Assembly: GCF_038502225.1 (NCBI RefSeq) | Contig: NC_091303.1 | Location: 31,187,414-31,251,413, forward strand | Length of the DNA stretch: 64,000 nt | Direction: 5' to 3' | From: Cherax quadricarinatus | Lineage: Eukaryota; Arthropoda; Malacostraca; Decapoda; Parastacidae | Part shown: piece after piece, positions 33,525 through 45,551 of the stretch | Numbering within the stretch: position 1 is the first letter of the stretch | Layout of the letters: each line of letters starts with the position of its first letter | Program-made: the position numbers and the translations under genes | Notes under the pieces: model-generated | The model's input: only the letters and a program-made list of their open reading frames with translations | Database searches by the model: none | Told to the model about the DNA's origin: nothing

Positions 33525-34593
33525 CCCTTTGACTGTCGCAACCCCCAATCCTGAGGTGTCTCCTGGTGTCGCAAAATTTAAAAAAAAAATTATTTTTTCT
33601 TATGAAATGATAGAGAATCTTTTCCCGATTGTAATGACACCAAAAAAACGAAATTTGATGGAAAACTGACAAAATTATGTTCTCGCGAAGTTGGCGACCT
33701 CGGCGCTGTTTACAAATTGGCGATTTCGCCCACTTTGAGCCCTATTTTCGGCTAATTTCATTGTTCCAGTCGCCCAAACTCATAGCTATTTCTTTAGAAC
33801 TCCATTTTTTCTATCGATTGAATACAAGAAACTGCCCATTTACCGATTTCAACTACCTAATAATGTGGTCAGAAATTTGCAATTTGGCCAATTTCACAAA
33901 AACTAAAAAATATGACAATTTCAAAATAAGGTCCAGAATGAACAATGCAGACATTTCTGGCTCTAAAATAACATTTTATTTGCTCATCAGTCATGTCTCC
34001 TGGCCCCTCTGATATTACTCTTGCTTTCTATTTTGAATTTTTATTCAAACAAAAAATAGAAGACTTACCATTATGCAGACTACTGCAATACTGTAATAAT
34101 TGTATAAATAACATCAACCCATTCATGACTGCATATTAGAATGGCTAGTTGGACATTTATTGGACAATGGCATCATTTGTTTACTTTTGAACATTGGCAA
34201 AAATCAAACATTTCCCCCACTTTGAGCTCCATTTCTAGGTTCTTTTTATAGGAAAATCAATCAAAATCACCTCTATTTCTGTAATATGTTTTCCATTCTA
34301 TCAAATGAGACCAAGAAAACGAGAATACAACCATAAATACTGTAAGTAAATAGACCACAAAGTCGGCATTATAATTAAAAAAAACGGTCGGAGTTTTTTT
34401 TTTCTCATTATGCACTGCGTGCTCCAGGATTTTTTTTATATGGTGCACACTGACCACTCAGACCCATTCTCTCACATGTGGGCCTACCAGCTTTCTCCTG
34501 CTTGATTTGAAGCTGCTAGAATTTATGAGTATATATATTCGTCAAACACGGTACCTCGTAAGACATATATATACGGCCGCGACAGTCAAAGAG
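33525..34593. mobile_element. pB-N5: non-autonomous piggyBac element, GACTGT subfamily
   Basis: Flanked by TTAA at 33521-33524 and 34594-34597. The ends are CCCTTTGACTGTCGC and, inverted, CTCTTTGACTGTCGC. It is very similar to pB-N1 (2369-3644) but lacks the nested Tigger MITE, so it documents the empty state of that site. Non-coding. Confidence 0.88.
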
Positions 34594-34597
34594 TTAA

Positions 34598-34976
34598 GTC
34601 TCCTGTAAGAATCAGGTGATGTTTATTCATCTCTGCATCAGTTATCATGTTTCTTAGTTTTTCACTAAAAGAGTAAATATTGGAGTAAGGTACTCTATAA
34701 ACTGCTCCAACTGTTATTGGTTTTTAAGGTCTTTTGATTGAAATTTAGCAATTATATATTCACCATATTCATCCTTAGTGCAAGTAGAGTTTATACATTC
34801 AAGTACATCAGAGTAGTATTTAGCTGTTCCGCCTCCTAATTGGTCTGGTCTACAATTGTGTATGGCCTTGTAGCCGGGTATGGAATAGATGTTTGTAATA
34901 TCAGGTTTTAGCCATGTTTCGGTGAGAGTAATGATAGACATACTGACATGTAGAGAATTGAGTAGTGCTTGGAAGC
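34598..34976 (-). pseudogene. LINE-B2 endonuclease amino fragment
   Basis: The minus-strand frame at 34714-34941 encodes 'MSIITLTETWLKPDITN' and 'YKAIHNCRPDQLGGGTAKYY', the amino half of the LINE-B endonuclease. The LINE-B similarity stops at about 34976, so the element is 5'-truncated here. Confidence 0.8.
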
Positions 34977-35045
34977 AACATACATTACCAACAAGCTAAT
35001 GACTTAAGACCCATGTGTAACACTAGAGAATATTATCAAACATAT

Positions 35046-36352
35046 ATACTGAACAAGGAGGCTTTAGGAAAGGTAGGGGATGTGTGGACCAGGTGTTTAC
35101 AGTGAAACATATAAGTGAACAGTATTTAGATGAGGCTAAAGAGGTCTTTGTGGCATTTATGGATTTGGAAAAGGCGTATGACAGGGTGGATAGGGGGGCA
35201 ATGTGGCAGATGTTGCAGGTGTATGGTGTAGGAGGTAGGTTACTGAAAGTAGTGAAGAGTTTTTACAAGGATAGTGAGGCTCAAGTTAGAGTATGTAGGA
35301 AAGAGGGAAATTATTTCCCAGTAAAAGTAGGCCTTAGACAAGGATGCGTGATGTCACCGTGGTTGTTTAATATATTTATAGATGGGGTTGTAAGAGAAGT
35401 AAATGCGAGAGTCTTGGCAAGAGGCGTGGAGTTAAAAGATAAAGAATCACACATAAAGTGGGAGTTGTCACAGTTGCTCTTTGCTGAAGACACTGTGCTC
35501 TTGGGAGATTCTGAAGAGAAGCTGCAGAGGTTGGTGGATGAATTTGGTAGGGTGTGCAAAAGAAGAAAATTAAAAGTGAATGCAGGAAAGAGTAAGGTAA
35601 TGAGGATAACAAAAAGATTAGGTGATGAAAGATTAGATATCAGATTGGAGGGAGAGAGTATGGAGGAGGTGAATGTATTCAGATATTTGGGAGTGGACGT
35701 GTCAGCGGATGGGTCTATGAAAGATGAGGTGAATCATAGAATTGATAAGGGGAAAAGGGTGAGTGGTGCACTTAGGAGTCTGTGGAGACAAAGAACTTTA
35801 TCCTTGGGTGTGAAGCATGGGTGATGAATGTTGCAGCGAGGAGAAGGCTGGAGGCAGTGGAGATGTCATGTCTGAGGGCAATGTGTGGTGTGAATATAAT
35901 GCAGAGAATTCGTAGTTTGGAAGTTAGGAGGAGGTGCGGGATTACCAAAATTGTTGTCCAGAGGGCTGAGGAAGGGTTGTTGAGGTGGTTCGGACATGTA
36001 GAGAGAATGGAGCGAAACAGAATGACTTCAAGAGTGTATCAGTCTGTAGTGGAAGGAAGGCAGGGTAGGGGTCGACCTAGGAAAGGTTGGAGGGAGGGGG
36101 TAAAGGAGGTTTTGTGTGCGAGGGGCTTGGACTTCCAGCAGGCATGCATGAGCGTGTTTGATAGGAGTGAATGGAGACAAATGGTTTTTAATACTTGACG
36201 TGCTGTTGGAGTGTGAGCAAGGTAACATTTATGAAGGGGTTCAGGGAAACCGGCAGGCCGGACTTGAGTCCTGGAGATGGGAAGTACAGTGCCTGCACTC
36301 TGAAGGAGGGGTGTTAATGTTGCAGTTTAAAAACCGTAGTGTAAAGCACCCT
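35046..36352 (+). pseudogene. LINE-A7: 5'-truncated RT with internal deletion
   Basis: The frame at 35084-35824 encodes 'FMDLEKAYDRVDR', 'GLRQGCVMSPWLFNIFID' and 'FAEDTVLLGD' (the catalytic FADD changed to FAED). After 'TLSLG' about 20 residues are missing relative to LINE-A4 and the frame shifts. The frame at 35782-36198 then continues with 'RWFGHVERM' and the carboxyl end. The 3' UTR follows to about 36352, but the usual tail is absent. It lies about 170 bp upstream of an ABHD12-like exon. Not functional. Confidence 0.88.
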
Positions 36353-36526
36353 TCTGGCTTTACTATATAATTATTTAATATATAATTATTTCTTTATAGT
36401 TAGCAGCAGTGATTTCCCCCTTTTCCTCTTCCCCTCATGTAAAATAACTACCAGCACTTGTATATGCATGAAGTAATAATCTGATCTATCTGAAGGCAAT
36501 TTTCTAACATCTTGCCATTCCTACAG

Positions 36527-36659
36527 GATATGCAGACTCTTCTCCTGTGCAGCCAAATGAACCCGGAGTAGTGCATGATGCCAAGATTGTTTACAGATAC
36601 CTGCGTGAGAGAATTGGCTCATCACCTTTATTTGTGTGGGGTCACTCACTTGGAACAGG
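36527..36659 (+). CDS. ABHD12: ABHD12-like serine hydrolase, internal exon (nucleophile exon)
   Basis: A 133-bp exon from acceptor CCTACAG (ending 36526) to donor GTATGT at 36660. It takes up the one base left by the previous exon and leaves two bases for the next, so the phases agree. The translation reads 'YADSSPVQPNEPGVVHDAK', 'YRYLRERIGSSPLFVW' and 'GHSLGTG'. GHSLG is the GxSxG nucleophile elbow of alpha/beta-hydrolases; its serine is the catalytic nucleophile. The exon has no stop and no odd base composition, in contrast to the transposon-rich introns. The rest of the catalytic triad (Asp, His) should lie in downstream exons outside this window. Confidence 0.9.
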
Positions 36660-36908
36660 GTATGTACCTTACTAATACTATCTAGTCAGCATCCATCAGT
36701 ATCTTCCTGACCTTTGAATATTGTGTTTTCCATTTTAATTGGTGGCTGTTTAGTGCTTACATCTGTGCAAACACACATATGCTATGTGTTTCTTAACCCT
36801 TAAAATGCCAATAGTGGTAAAATGAAATTGTAATGTAGTGCCAAAATATTCTTGGAATTATTTTTAGCAAAAAAAAAAAAAAAAAAAAACTTTATTTTAC
36901 ATTTTTTT

Positions 36909-39900
36909 TTCTTTCAAAAAGTCGGCCGTCTCCCACCGAGGCAGGGTGACCCAAAAAGAAAGAAAATCCCCAAAAAGAAAACACTTTCATCATCATTCAA
37001 CACTTTCACCTCACTCACACATAATCACTGTTTTTGCAGAGGTGCTCAGAACACAACAGTTTAGAAGCATATACATATAAAGATACACAACATATCCCTC
37101 CAAACTGCTAATATCCCAAAACCCCTCCTTCAAAGTGCAGGCATTGTACTTCCCATTTCCAGGACTCGAGTCCGGCTATATAAAAATAACCGGTTTCCCT
37201 GAATCCCTTCACTAAATATTACCCTGCTCACACTCCAACAGATCGTCAGGTCCCAAATACCATTCGTCTCCATTCACTCCTATCGAACACACTCATGCAC
37301 GCCTGCTGGAAGTCCAAGCCTCTCGCCCACAAAACCTCCCTTACCCCTTCCTTCCAACCTTTTCGAGGACGACCCCTACCCCGCCTTCCTTCTCCTACAG
37401 ATTTAAATGCTCTCCATGTCATTCTAATTTGGTCCATTCTCTCTAAATGACCAAACCACTTCAACAACCCCTCTTCAGCCCTCTTGACTAATACTTTTAT
37501 TAACTCCACACCTTCTCCTAATTTCCACACTCCGAATTTTCTGCATAATATTTACACCACACATTGCCCTTAGAGACATCTCCACTGCCTCCAACCGCCT
37601 CCTCGCTGCTGCATTCACAACCCAAGCTTCACACCCGTATAAGAGTGTTGGTACTACTATACTTTCATACACTCCTTTCTTTGCCTCCATAGATAACTTT
37701 TTTTTGACTCCACATATACCTCAATGCACCACTCACCTTTTTTTCCTTCATCAATTCCATGATTAACCTCATCCTTCATAAATCCATCTGCCGACACGTC
37801 AACTCCCAAGTATCTGAAAACATTCACTTCTTCCATACTCCTCCTCCCCAATTTGATATCCAATTTTTCTTTATCTAAATCATTTGATACCCTCATCACC
37901 TTACTCTTTTCTATGTTCACTTTCAACTTTGTACCTTTACACACACTCCCAAACTCATCCACTAACCTTTGCAATTTTTCTTTTGAATCTCCCATAAGCA
38001 CAGTATCATCAGCAAAAAATAACTGTGTCAATTCCCATTTTGTATTTGATTCCCCATTAATTTAATCCCACCCCTCTCCCAAACACCCTAGCACTTACTT
38101 CTTTTACAACCCCATCTATAACTATATTAAACAACCATGGTGACATTACACATCCCTGTCTAAGACCTACTTTTACCGGGAAGTAGTCTCCCTCTCTTCT
38201 ACACACCCTAACCTGAGCCTCACTATCATCATAAAAACTCTTTACAGCATTTAGTAACTTACCACCTATTCCATATACTTGCATCATCTGCCACATTGCT
38301 CCCCTATCCACTCTATCATATGCCTTTTCTAAATCCTTAAATGCAATAAAATCTTCCCTACCTTTATCTAAATACTGTTCACATATATGCCTCAATGTAA
38401 ACACTTGATCTACACATTCCCTACCTACTCTGAAACCTCCTTGCTCATCTGCAATCCTACATTCTGTCTTACCTCTAATTCTTTCAATAATAACCCTACC
38501 GTACGCTTTTCCTGGTATACTCAATAAACTTATTCCTCTATAATTTTTACAATCTCTTTTGTCCCCCTTCCCTTTATATAAAGGGGCTATACATGCTCTC
38601 CGCCAATCCCTGGGTACCTTCCCCTCTTTAATACATTTATTAAACAAAAGTACCAACCACTCCAACACTATATCCCCCCTGCTTTTAACATTTCTGTCAT
38701 GATCCCATCAGTTCCAGCTGCTTTACCCTCTTTCATTCTACGTAATGCCTCACGTACCTCCCCCACACTTACATTCTGCTCTTCTTCACTCCTAAAAGAT
38801 GGTATACCTCCCTGGCCAGTGCATGAAATGACTGCCTCCCTTTCTTCCTCAACATTTAAAAGTTCCTCAAAATATTCTCGCCATCTACCTAATACCTCCC
38901 TCTCCCTATCTACTAACTCCCCTACTCTGTTTTTAACTGACAAATCCATACTTTCCCTAGGCTTTCTTAACTTGTTTAACTCACTCCAAAATTTTTTCTT
39001 ATTTTCATTAAAATTTCTTGACAGTGCCTCTCCCACGTTATCATCTGCTCTCCTTTTGCACTCTCTCACCACTCTCTTCACCTTTCTTTTACTCTCCATA
39101 TACTCTGCTCTTCTTATAACACTTCTGCTTTGTAAAAACCTCTCATAAGCTAACTTTTTCTCTTTTATCATGCCCTTTACTTCATCATTCCACCAATCAC
39201 TCCTCTTTCCTCCTGCCCCCATCCTCCTATAACCACAAACTTCTGCCCCACATTCTAATACTGCATTTTTAAAACTCATCCAACCAGCTCCACCCCCCCC
39301 CCCCCCTACTCCTCATCTTTTCACTAGCCCACGTTTCTGCCAATAGTCGCTTATATCTCACCCGAACTTCCTCCTCCCTTAGTTTATACACTTTCACTTC
39401 CCTCCTACTTGTTGTTGCCACCTTCCTCTTGTCCCATCTACCTCTTAATCTGACTGTAGCTACAACTAAATAATGATCCGATATATCAGTTGCCCCTCTA
39501 TAAACATGTACATCCTGGAGCCTACCCATTAACCGTTTATCCACCAATACATAATCTAGCAAACTACTTTCATTACGTGCTACATCATACCTTGTATATT
39601 TATTTATCCTCTTTTTCATAAAATATGTATTACTTATTACCAAATCTCTTTCTACACATAGCTCAATTGAAGGCTCCCCATTTACATTTACCCCTGGCAC
39701 CCCAAATTTACCTACTACTCCCTCCACTTTAACATTGAAATCCCCAACCACAAGTACTCTCACACTTGGTTCAAAACTCCCCACGCATTCACTCAACATT
39801 TCCCAAAGTCTCTCTCTCTCCTCTACACTTCTCTCTTCTCCAGGTGCATATACACTTACTATAACCCACTTTTCACATCCAACCTTTATTTTACTCCACA

Positions 39901-40578
39901 TAATCCTTGAATTAATACATTTATAGTCCCTCTTTTTCCTGCCATATCTTATCCTTCAACATTATTGCTACTCCTTCTTTAGCTCTAACTCTATTTGAAA
40001 CCCCTGACCTAATCCCATTTATTCCTCTCCACTGAAACTCTCCCACCTTCAGCTTTATTTCACTTAAAGCCAGGACATCCAGCTTCTTCTCATTCATAAC
40101 ATCCACAATCATCTCTTTCTTATCATTTGCACAACATCCACGCACATTCAGACTTCCCACTTTGACAATTTTCTCCTTCTTATTCTTTTTAGTAATCTTT
40201 ACAGGAAAAGGGGTTACTAGCCCATTGTTCCCGGCATTTTAGTTGACTTTTACAACATGCATGGCTTATGGAGGAAAGATTCTTATTCCACTTCCCCATG
40301 GATGTAAAAGGAAAACCAATAAGACCAAGGACTATTAAGATAAAATCAAAGAAAACTCAGATGAGTGTGTATAAATAAACATGTACATGTATGTGTAGTG
40401 TGACCTAAGTGTAAGTAGAAGTAGCAAGACATACCTGTAATCTTGCATATTTATGAGACAGACAAAAAAAACACCAGCAATCCTACCATCATGTAAAACA
40501 ATCACAGGCTTTTGTTTTACATTCACTTGGCAGGACGGTAGTACCTCCCTGGATGGTTGCTGTCTACCAACCTACTAC
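36909..40578 (-). mobile_element. LINE-A6: full-length but frameshifted copy
   Basis: It runs from the conserved 5' end GTAGTAGGTTGGTAGACAGC (about 40578) to the 3' tail (about 36920-36960) and is collinear with LINE-A1. Flanks ACATTTTTTTT and ACATATTTTTTT may be the target duplication. It lies at the start of the second intron, antisense to the host gene. Confidence 0.88.
37246..40160 (-). pseudogene. LINE-A6 endonuclease/RT with multiple frameshifts
   Basis: The LINE-A polypeptide is spread over frames 39921-40160, 39269-39901, 38668-39279, 38057-38668, 37657-38031, 37475-37690 and 37246-37530. Each junction is a small indel, for example a C run near 39292-39306 and a T run near 37700. The motifs remain recognisable: 'VVGDFNVKV', 'SDHYLVV', 'LRQGCVMSPWLF' and 'FADDTVLMGD'. 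Most breaks fall in homopolymers, so sequencing error should be excluded, although several are also simple deletions. Confidence 0.9.
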
Positions 40579-40813
40579 ATATTTTTTTAAAAATGAAAAT
40601 CTGATTAAAACTTAACAAGAAATAGTTGCTGGACATTTCTGGAAGTGACCCCTCATCTAGTAATATGGTTGCATCCAGTTTTTTTTTTTTTTAACATTCA
40701 CATGTGATCAGTATATGTACTTTCAGACTATATTTATAGAATATTTAGTGTTCAATAACTAATTATTTCTTATTTGAAAAAAAAAAATTCTGACAAATTA
40801 TTCATTTTCGGTA
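40579..40813 (+). other. Intron segment between LINE-A6 and Y2
   Basis: About 235 bp of AT-rich DNA with T and A homopolymers. No ORF or repeat end was recognised. Confidence 0.5.
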
Positions 40814-41448
40814 CAGTAGGGCCCCACTTATACGGCAGGTTAGGTTCCAGGCTACTGCCGGAAAGCAGAACTCCATTTTTTCCACTTGTAAATGAATGCA
40901 AATGCCAGATAACAAGTTTACATTAACATATATTAAGCTAACAGTAGAACTAGGCATTAAAAAACAATAAAAAGTAGAATACATATACAGTATATTCATT
41001 ACTTACCTTAAAATATTTGTAGTCTTAATGTAGGGTGAGAGGTGAACACAGCCTCTCCTCACTTAACGGCGGAGTTATGTTCCTAAGACCATGTCAGTCA
41101 TTGAATTCGTCACTAAGTGAGGAGCATGATATAATGGTAGTGGGTTTGTGTCAGCCATATTTGATGTTGTTTTAATGTCACATTTGCACCATTTATAACA
41201 TTTCTGGTATATTTTTAAATGTTTATACAGTAGTGTACTGTTTATTGTAATAAGAATAGAGGAAATTAGCTCTAATATATATTATTAAGGTATGCATAGT
41301 GGTCAGAGAGCCCATCATAAGTCCTAGTCGTTGGTAAACGAGTAAGTCACTGAGTGAGTAGAGGCTGTAGTAGTATTTATTTGTAGGAAGTTAGGTGTAA
41401 GTAGCTGGTAGATGTAGGTAGCCCTGACTCCCACTCCCAAACGTAATA

Positions 41449-42485
41449 CAGTGGTACCTTGACTTGCGAGTTTAATTCGTTCTGTGACCGAGCTCGTAAC
41501 TCAATTTGCTCGTATATCAAATAAATTTTCCTCATCGAAATTAACTGAAATGCCATTAATCCGTTCCAGCCCCCAAAAACCCACCCCAATATTTTTTACT
41601 ATGGGTTTTTAAATAAGAAAAATGTATTTATAAATCCACCACCCTCACTACTCCACCCACCACCATCTAAGCTACACTCACTACTCCACCCACCACCATC
41701 TAAGCTACACTCACTACTCCACCTACCATTATCACTACTCCATCCACCACCCTCACTACTACACCCACCACCATCTCTACTCCACCCACCATCTTCACTA
41801 CTCCACCCACCATCTTCACTACTCCACCCACCACCTTCACTACTCCACACACCACCTTCACTACTCCACTTACCACTATATCTACTCCACCCACCACCCT
41901 CACTACTCCACCCACCACCATCTCTACTCCACCCACCACCATCTCTACTCCACCCACCACCTTCACTACTCCACCCACCACCATCTCTACTCCACCCACC
42001 ATCCTCACTACACCCACCACCATCTCTACTCCACCCACCACCATCTCTACTACACCCATCACCCTCACTACTCCACCCAAAACCATATCTACTCCACCCA
42101 CCACCATCACTGCTCCACCCACCACTGTCAGTACTCCACCCACCTTAATGTTTCTGGAAAAACTCTGAGTGTTGAAATGGAGGTTACCTCTTCCCCCGGA
42201 TTTGTACGAGAACCAAACAAGGGATGAGGTGCCTCACTACAATCTGGGATTAGTGTGGGAGTATTATCCTTCCAGTTATGTCTTGGAAGAGCATGTAAGA
42301 TGGGACGAAGTACCAGACATTCCTCTGGGTACAGAGTTGGATTTGACTTCAGATACTCTGCCACCTCTGAAGCTCGCTCGTAATTCGGATTTTGGCTCAC
42401 AACTCAAAGCAAAAAATCAACAAAGCGACGGCTCGTAACTTGGAAAACTTGTAAGTTGGGGCACTCGTAAGTCAAGGTACCACTG
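41449..42485. mobile_element. TA-flanked Tigger-like TIR element containing a minisatellite
   Basis: The ends CAGTGGTACCTTGACTTGCG and, inverted, CAGTGGTACCTTGACTTACG are flanked by TA. The subterminal motifs 'GAGCTCGTAACTC' and 'GCTCGTAATTCGG' extend the symmetry. The middle is expanded by a CCACCACC-type minisatellite (41637-42142). No transposase. It is inserted in Y2. Confidence 0.88.
41637..42142. repeat. CTCCACCCACCACC(A/C)T minisatellite
   Basis: Roughly 500 bp of imperfect units of about 21 bp or multiples, built on 'TCTACTCCACCCACCACCA' and 'TCACTACTCCACCCACCACC'. It generates long Gly/Val/Ser-rich antisense frames that are artefacts of the repeat. Confidence 0.9.
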
Positions 42486-43064
42486 TAATTGGCATTTGAA
42501 GTGGCTCAGAGCAATAAAATACACATACAGTGCACTAATTACTTACCTTAAAATATGTGTAGTTTTAATGTAGGACAAGAGGTGAGTAGTATTTATTTGT
42601 AGGAAGTCAGGTGTAGGTAGTCAGGAAACCTGCCTGGTTCCCACATCTAACGTAATAATGTATGTGGTGCTTAAAGAGGCCCTGAGTAATATTATTACCA
42701 TCAACATACCTTGTTCACTGAGTTTAATCATTTCTAACAACTGCCTTTAAATGCCATCATAAACAAAGGGAGAAGTAATGAGAAGAAGTCATGCTGAGAA
42801 TTGTAAACAAAGCTGAATGTGTTAAGGGGAGTCACTGGGTCAAAGGTGCATTGATACACATTTTCTCTGATGCTGGACAAGAGAAAATGTAATTTTATCC
42901 CTCCGCCCAGCTAGCACACCTTGTATTTATATGAAATTTTTTTCTACTGTGGGTTATGCATCACGTTTATGTGCTATGTAACGTGTTTTTTTATATAATT
43001 TTGAAGAAAATATCATAGATGGATTAATGAAAATGTCTATATTAACGTAAAATAAGACATTTAA

Positions 43065-44090
43065 CCCTTTCAGGGCCGGCAAGCCCTCTCCTAAACTTGT
43101 TCTCAGTGTCGGAAATTTTTCTAAAAAAAAAAAAATTATTTTTTCTTATGAAATGATAGAGAATCTTTTCCTGATAATAATCACACCAAAAGTATGAAAT
43201 TTGATGGAAAACTTACGGAATTATGCTCTCGCGAAGTTAGCGATGTTTATGCATCTGCAATTTTGCCCATTTTGAGCCCTATTTTCGGCCAATTCCAATG
43301 TACCAGTCGACAAAAACATGTGTAGAACTCCATTTTTCTATTGAACGAGTACAAGAAACCACCCATTTACCGATTTCAACTATCCAATAAAGTGGTCAGA
43401 AATTGGCAATTTTGCCAATTTCACACAAATTTCAAAAGATGCCAATTTCTAAATAGGGTCCAGAATAAACAAGACAGACATTCCTGGCACTAAAATAACA
43501 TATTTCCTGTTCATTAGTCATGTCCCCAGGCCTCTCTTACATTCCATTTGCTTTCCGCTTTAAATTTTTATTCTCAAAAAAAAAAAAATAGAAGATTTAC
43601 TGTTATGCAGACTACTGCATTAGTGTAGAAATGGTATAAATAATATCAGCGCACTTGTGAAAGAATATTAGACTCACCAGTTGACATGTATTGGACATGT
43701 GGCAGATTTGTTTACTTTTGAACTTTGGCAAAAATTGAACATTTCTGCTTTTTTGAGCTCAATTTCAAGGTACTTTTCACCGTGAAACCAATCAAAATCA
43801 TTTCAATTTCCATAATATGTCTTCCATTCTATAAAATGAGACCAGGAAAACTTGAATACAACCATAAATAGCATACTACTAAAATACACTGCAACGTCAC
43901 TGTTTTAAAGCAAAAACACGGTCATTTTTTTTTTTCTCATTATGCACTGTGTGCTGCAGGATTTTTTTTTATACAATGCACACTGACCACATAGACTCAT
44001 TCTTTCATATGTAGGCCTACCAGCTTTCTCTCGGTAAATTTGAAGGCGCTAGAATTTGTGTGTGCTAGTACAGCACCAACCCTGAATTGG
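43065..44090. mobile_element. pB-N6: non-autonomous piggyBac element (1,026 bp)
   Basis: Flanked by TTAA at 43061-43064 and 44091-44094. The left end is CCCTTTCAGGGCCGGCAAGC and the right end, inverted, is CCAATTCAGGGTTGG. The interior is collinear with pB-N4 and pB-N7. Non-coding. Inserted in Y2. Confidence 0.85.
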
Positions 44091-44320
44091 TTAATGTGTC
44101 TAAGTGATTACAGGTCTCCCTCAACATTCGCATTTTCAACTTTCCTGGGCTTCAAACATTCGCGAATTCCCAACTGCCAAATTCCCAGCCTCCAAATTCC
44201 CGGCCGCCAAATCATATTTAAGTTTCCCGCCACCTGCGAGTCCCTACTACCCTCCCTCCGACCCCCGCAACTGGCAGCCAGCCCTCCCACCAGTGTGGTG
44301 AGTGTTTTGTTTGTTCATTA

Positions 44321-45551
44321 CAGTGGACCCCCGGTTCACGATATTAATCCATTCCTGAGAGCTCATCGTAAACCAAAATTATCGGAAAGCGAATCAATTT
44401 TCCCCATAAGATATAATGGAAATCAAATTAATCCGTGCAAGACACCCAAAAGTATGAAAAAAAAACTTTTACCACATGAAATATTAAGTTTAATGCAATA
44501 GAATAATTACAATAACAACAATAACAATAGAATAATAACAATAGAATAATTGACACTTACCTTTAATGAAGATCTGGTGATGATTGATGGGATGGGAGGA
44601 GGGGGCTGTTGAACCTATTGTTTAGAAGGGGAATCCCCCTCCATTAGGACTTGAGGTAGCTTTTCCTCCTGAGTAATGTAGGTCCTGCTTGGCAATTTCT
44701 TCCAAAACAGGCCTGTTTCATCACAGTTAAACACTAGTTCAGGTTTCAAATCTTCAGCCCCTATGTACTCCTTGAATTCATGCACATATTTTTCAGCCGC
44801 TTTGTGGTCTGAACTGGCAGCCTCACCATGCCTAATCACACTATGTATGCCACTACGATTCTTAAATCTTTCAAACCAACCTTTGCTGGCCTTAAATTCA
44901 CTCACATCACCACTAGTTGCAGGCAATTTCTTTACCAAATCGTCATGCAACTGCCTTTTCACAAATGATCGCTTGTGAGATGCTATCTCCTGCTATCTGT
45001 TTTTCATTTATCCACACCAATAACAGTCTCTCAACATTTTCTAACACTTGCGGTCGCTGTTTCGTAATCACAGTTGCACCTTTTGCAAGAACAGCTTCCT
45101 TGATCGCCGTTTTCCTGCTCACTATAGTAGAGATGGTTGATTGGGGTTTACCATACAACCTGACCAGCTCCAACACACGCACTCCACTTTCGTACTTTGC
45201 AATTATCTCTTTCTTCATTTCAATAGTCATTAGCACCCTTCGTCTCGAAGGGTTGGCACTAGAAGCTTTCTTGGGGCCCATGGTGACTTATTTTGCAGAA
45301 ACAAGCACCAAAAACAGTGATAATATGGATAATGTGGAATGTACCGAATGTATCCTTAGATGCGCGCACACTGGCTGGCTTGTAAACATTGGTACACACG
45401 GGGAAGTTCAGGCCATACGTGGACACGTCTCGTACGAATCACATCGCATACCTGGTTTTGTAACGGGAGCCAAGGCAAATTTTTGGTGATATAATGCATC
45501 GGTTACCGGATTTATCGGATACCGATAGCATCACGAACCGGGGGTCCACTG
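44321..45551 (-). mobile_element. Tigger-2: internally deleted Tigger transposon (1,231 bp)
   Basis: The ends CAGTGGACCCCCGGTTCACG and, inverted, CAGTGGACCCCCGGTTCGTG are flanked by TA (44319-44320 and 45552-45553). It encodes only the amino part of a Tigger transposase. Inserted in the left arm of X. Confidence 0.92.
44615..45281 (-). pseudogene. Tigger transposase amino-terminal half, lacking most of the DDE domain
   Basis: The frame at 44943-45281 encodes 'MGPKKASSANPSRRR' and the helix-turn-helix 'IIAKYESGVRVLELVRLYG'. The frame at 44615-44962 encodes the second CENP-B-like domain ('KGWFERFKNRSGIHSV') and the first catalytic-region block 'FNCDETGLFWKKLPSRTY'. The sequence then leaves the transposase, so the downstream DDE residues are absent. 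A frameshift separates the two frames near 44950. Confidence 0.88.

Larger units (their letters stand above)
16610..34976 (-). mobile_element. LINE-B2: old CR1/Jockey-like retrotransposon split by five insertions
   Basis: The surviving segments on the minus strand are 16610-17904 (3' UTR and RT end), 20071-20642 (RT), about 26951-26996, 29253-29351, 32779-33520 and 34598-34976 (endonuclease). They align in order with LINE-B1. The gaps are filled by W (17905-20070), LINE-B1 (20643-26950), Tigger-1 (26997-29252), P4 (29352-32774) and a pB-N (33525-34593). The 3' end abuts an ATT/AAT microsatellite (about 16580-16610). The 5' end is truncated inside the endonuclease region. It has many stops and is not functional. 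Confidence 0.85.

Noticed and set aside
37246..40160. LINE-A6 as a set of separate small genes
   Set aside because: The frames are consecutive pieces of one LINE-A polypeptide separated by small indels.
41700..42143. 147-codon Val/Gly/Met-rich antisense frame, resembling a repetitive structural protein
   Set aside because: It is produced by the CCACCACC minisatellite inside a TIR element; several frames are open through the repeat.
44040..44501. 153-codon frame across an element junction
   Set aside because: Spans the pB-N6 end, the X terminus and Tigger-2; it is a chance frame over three elements.
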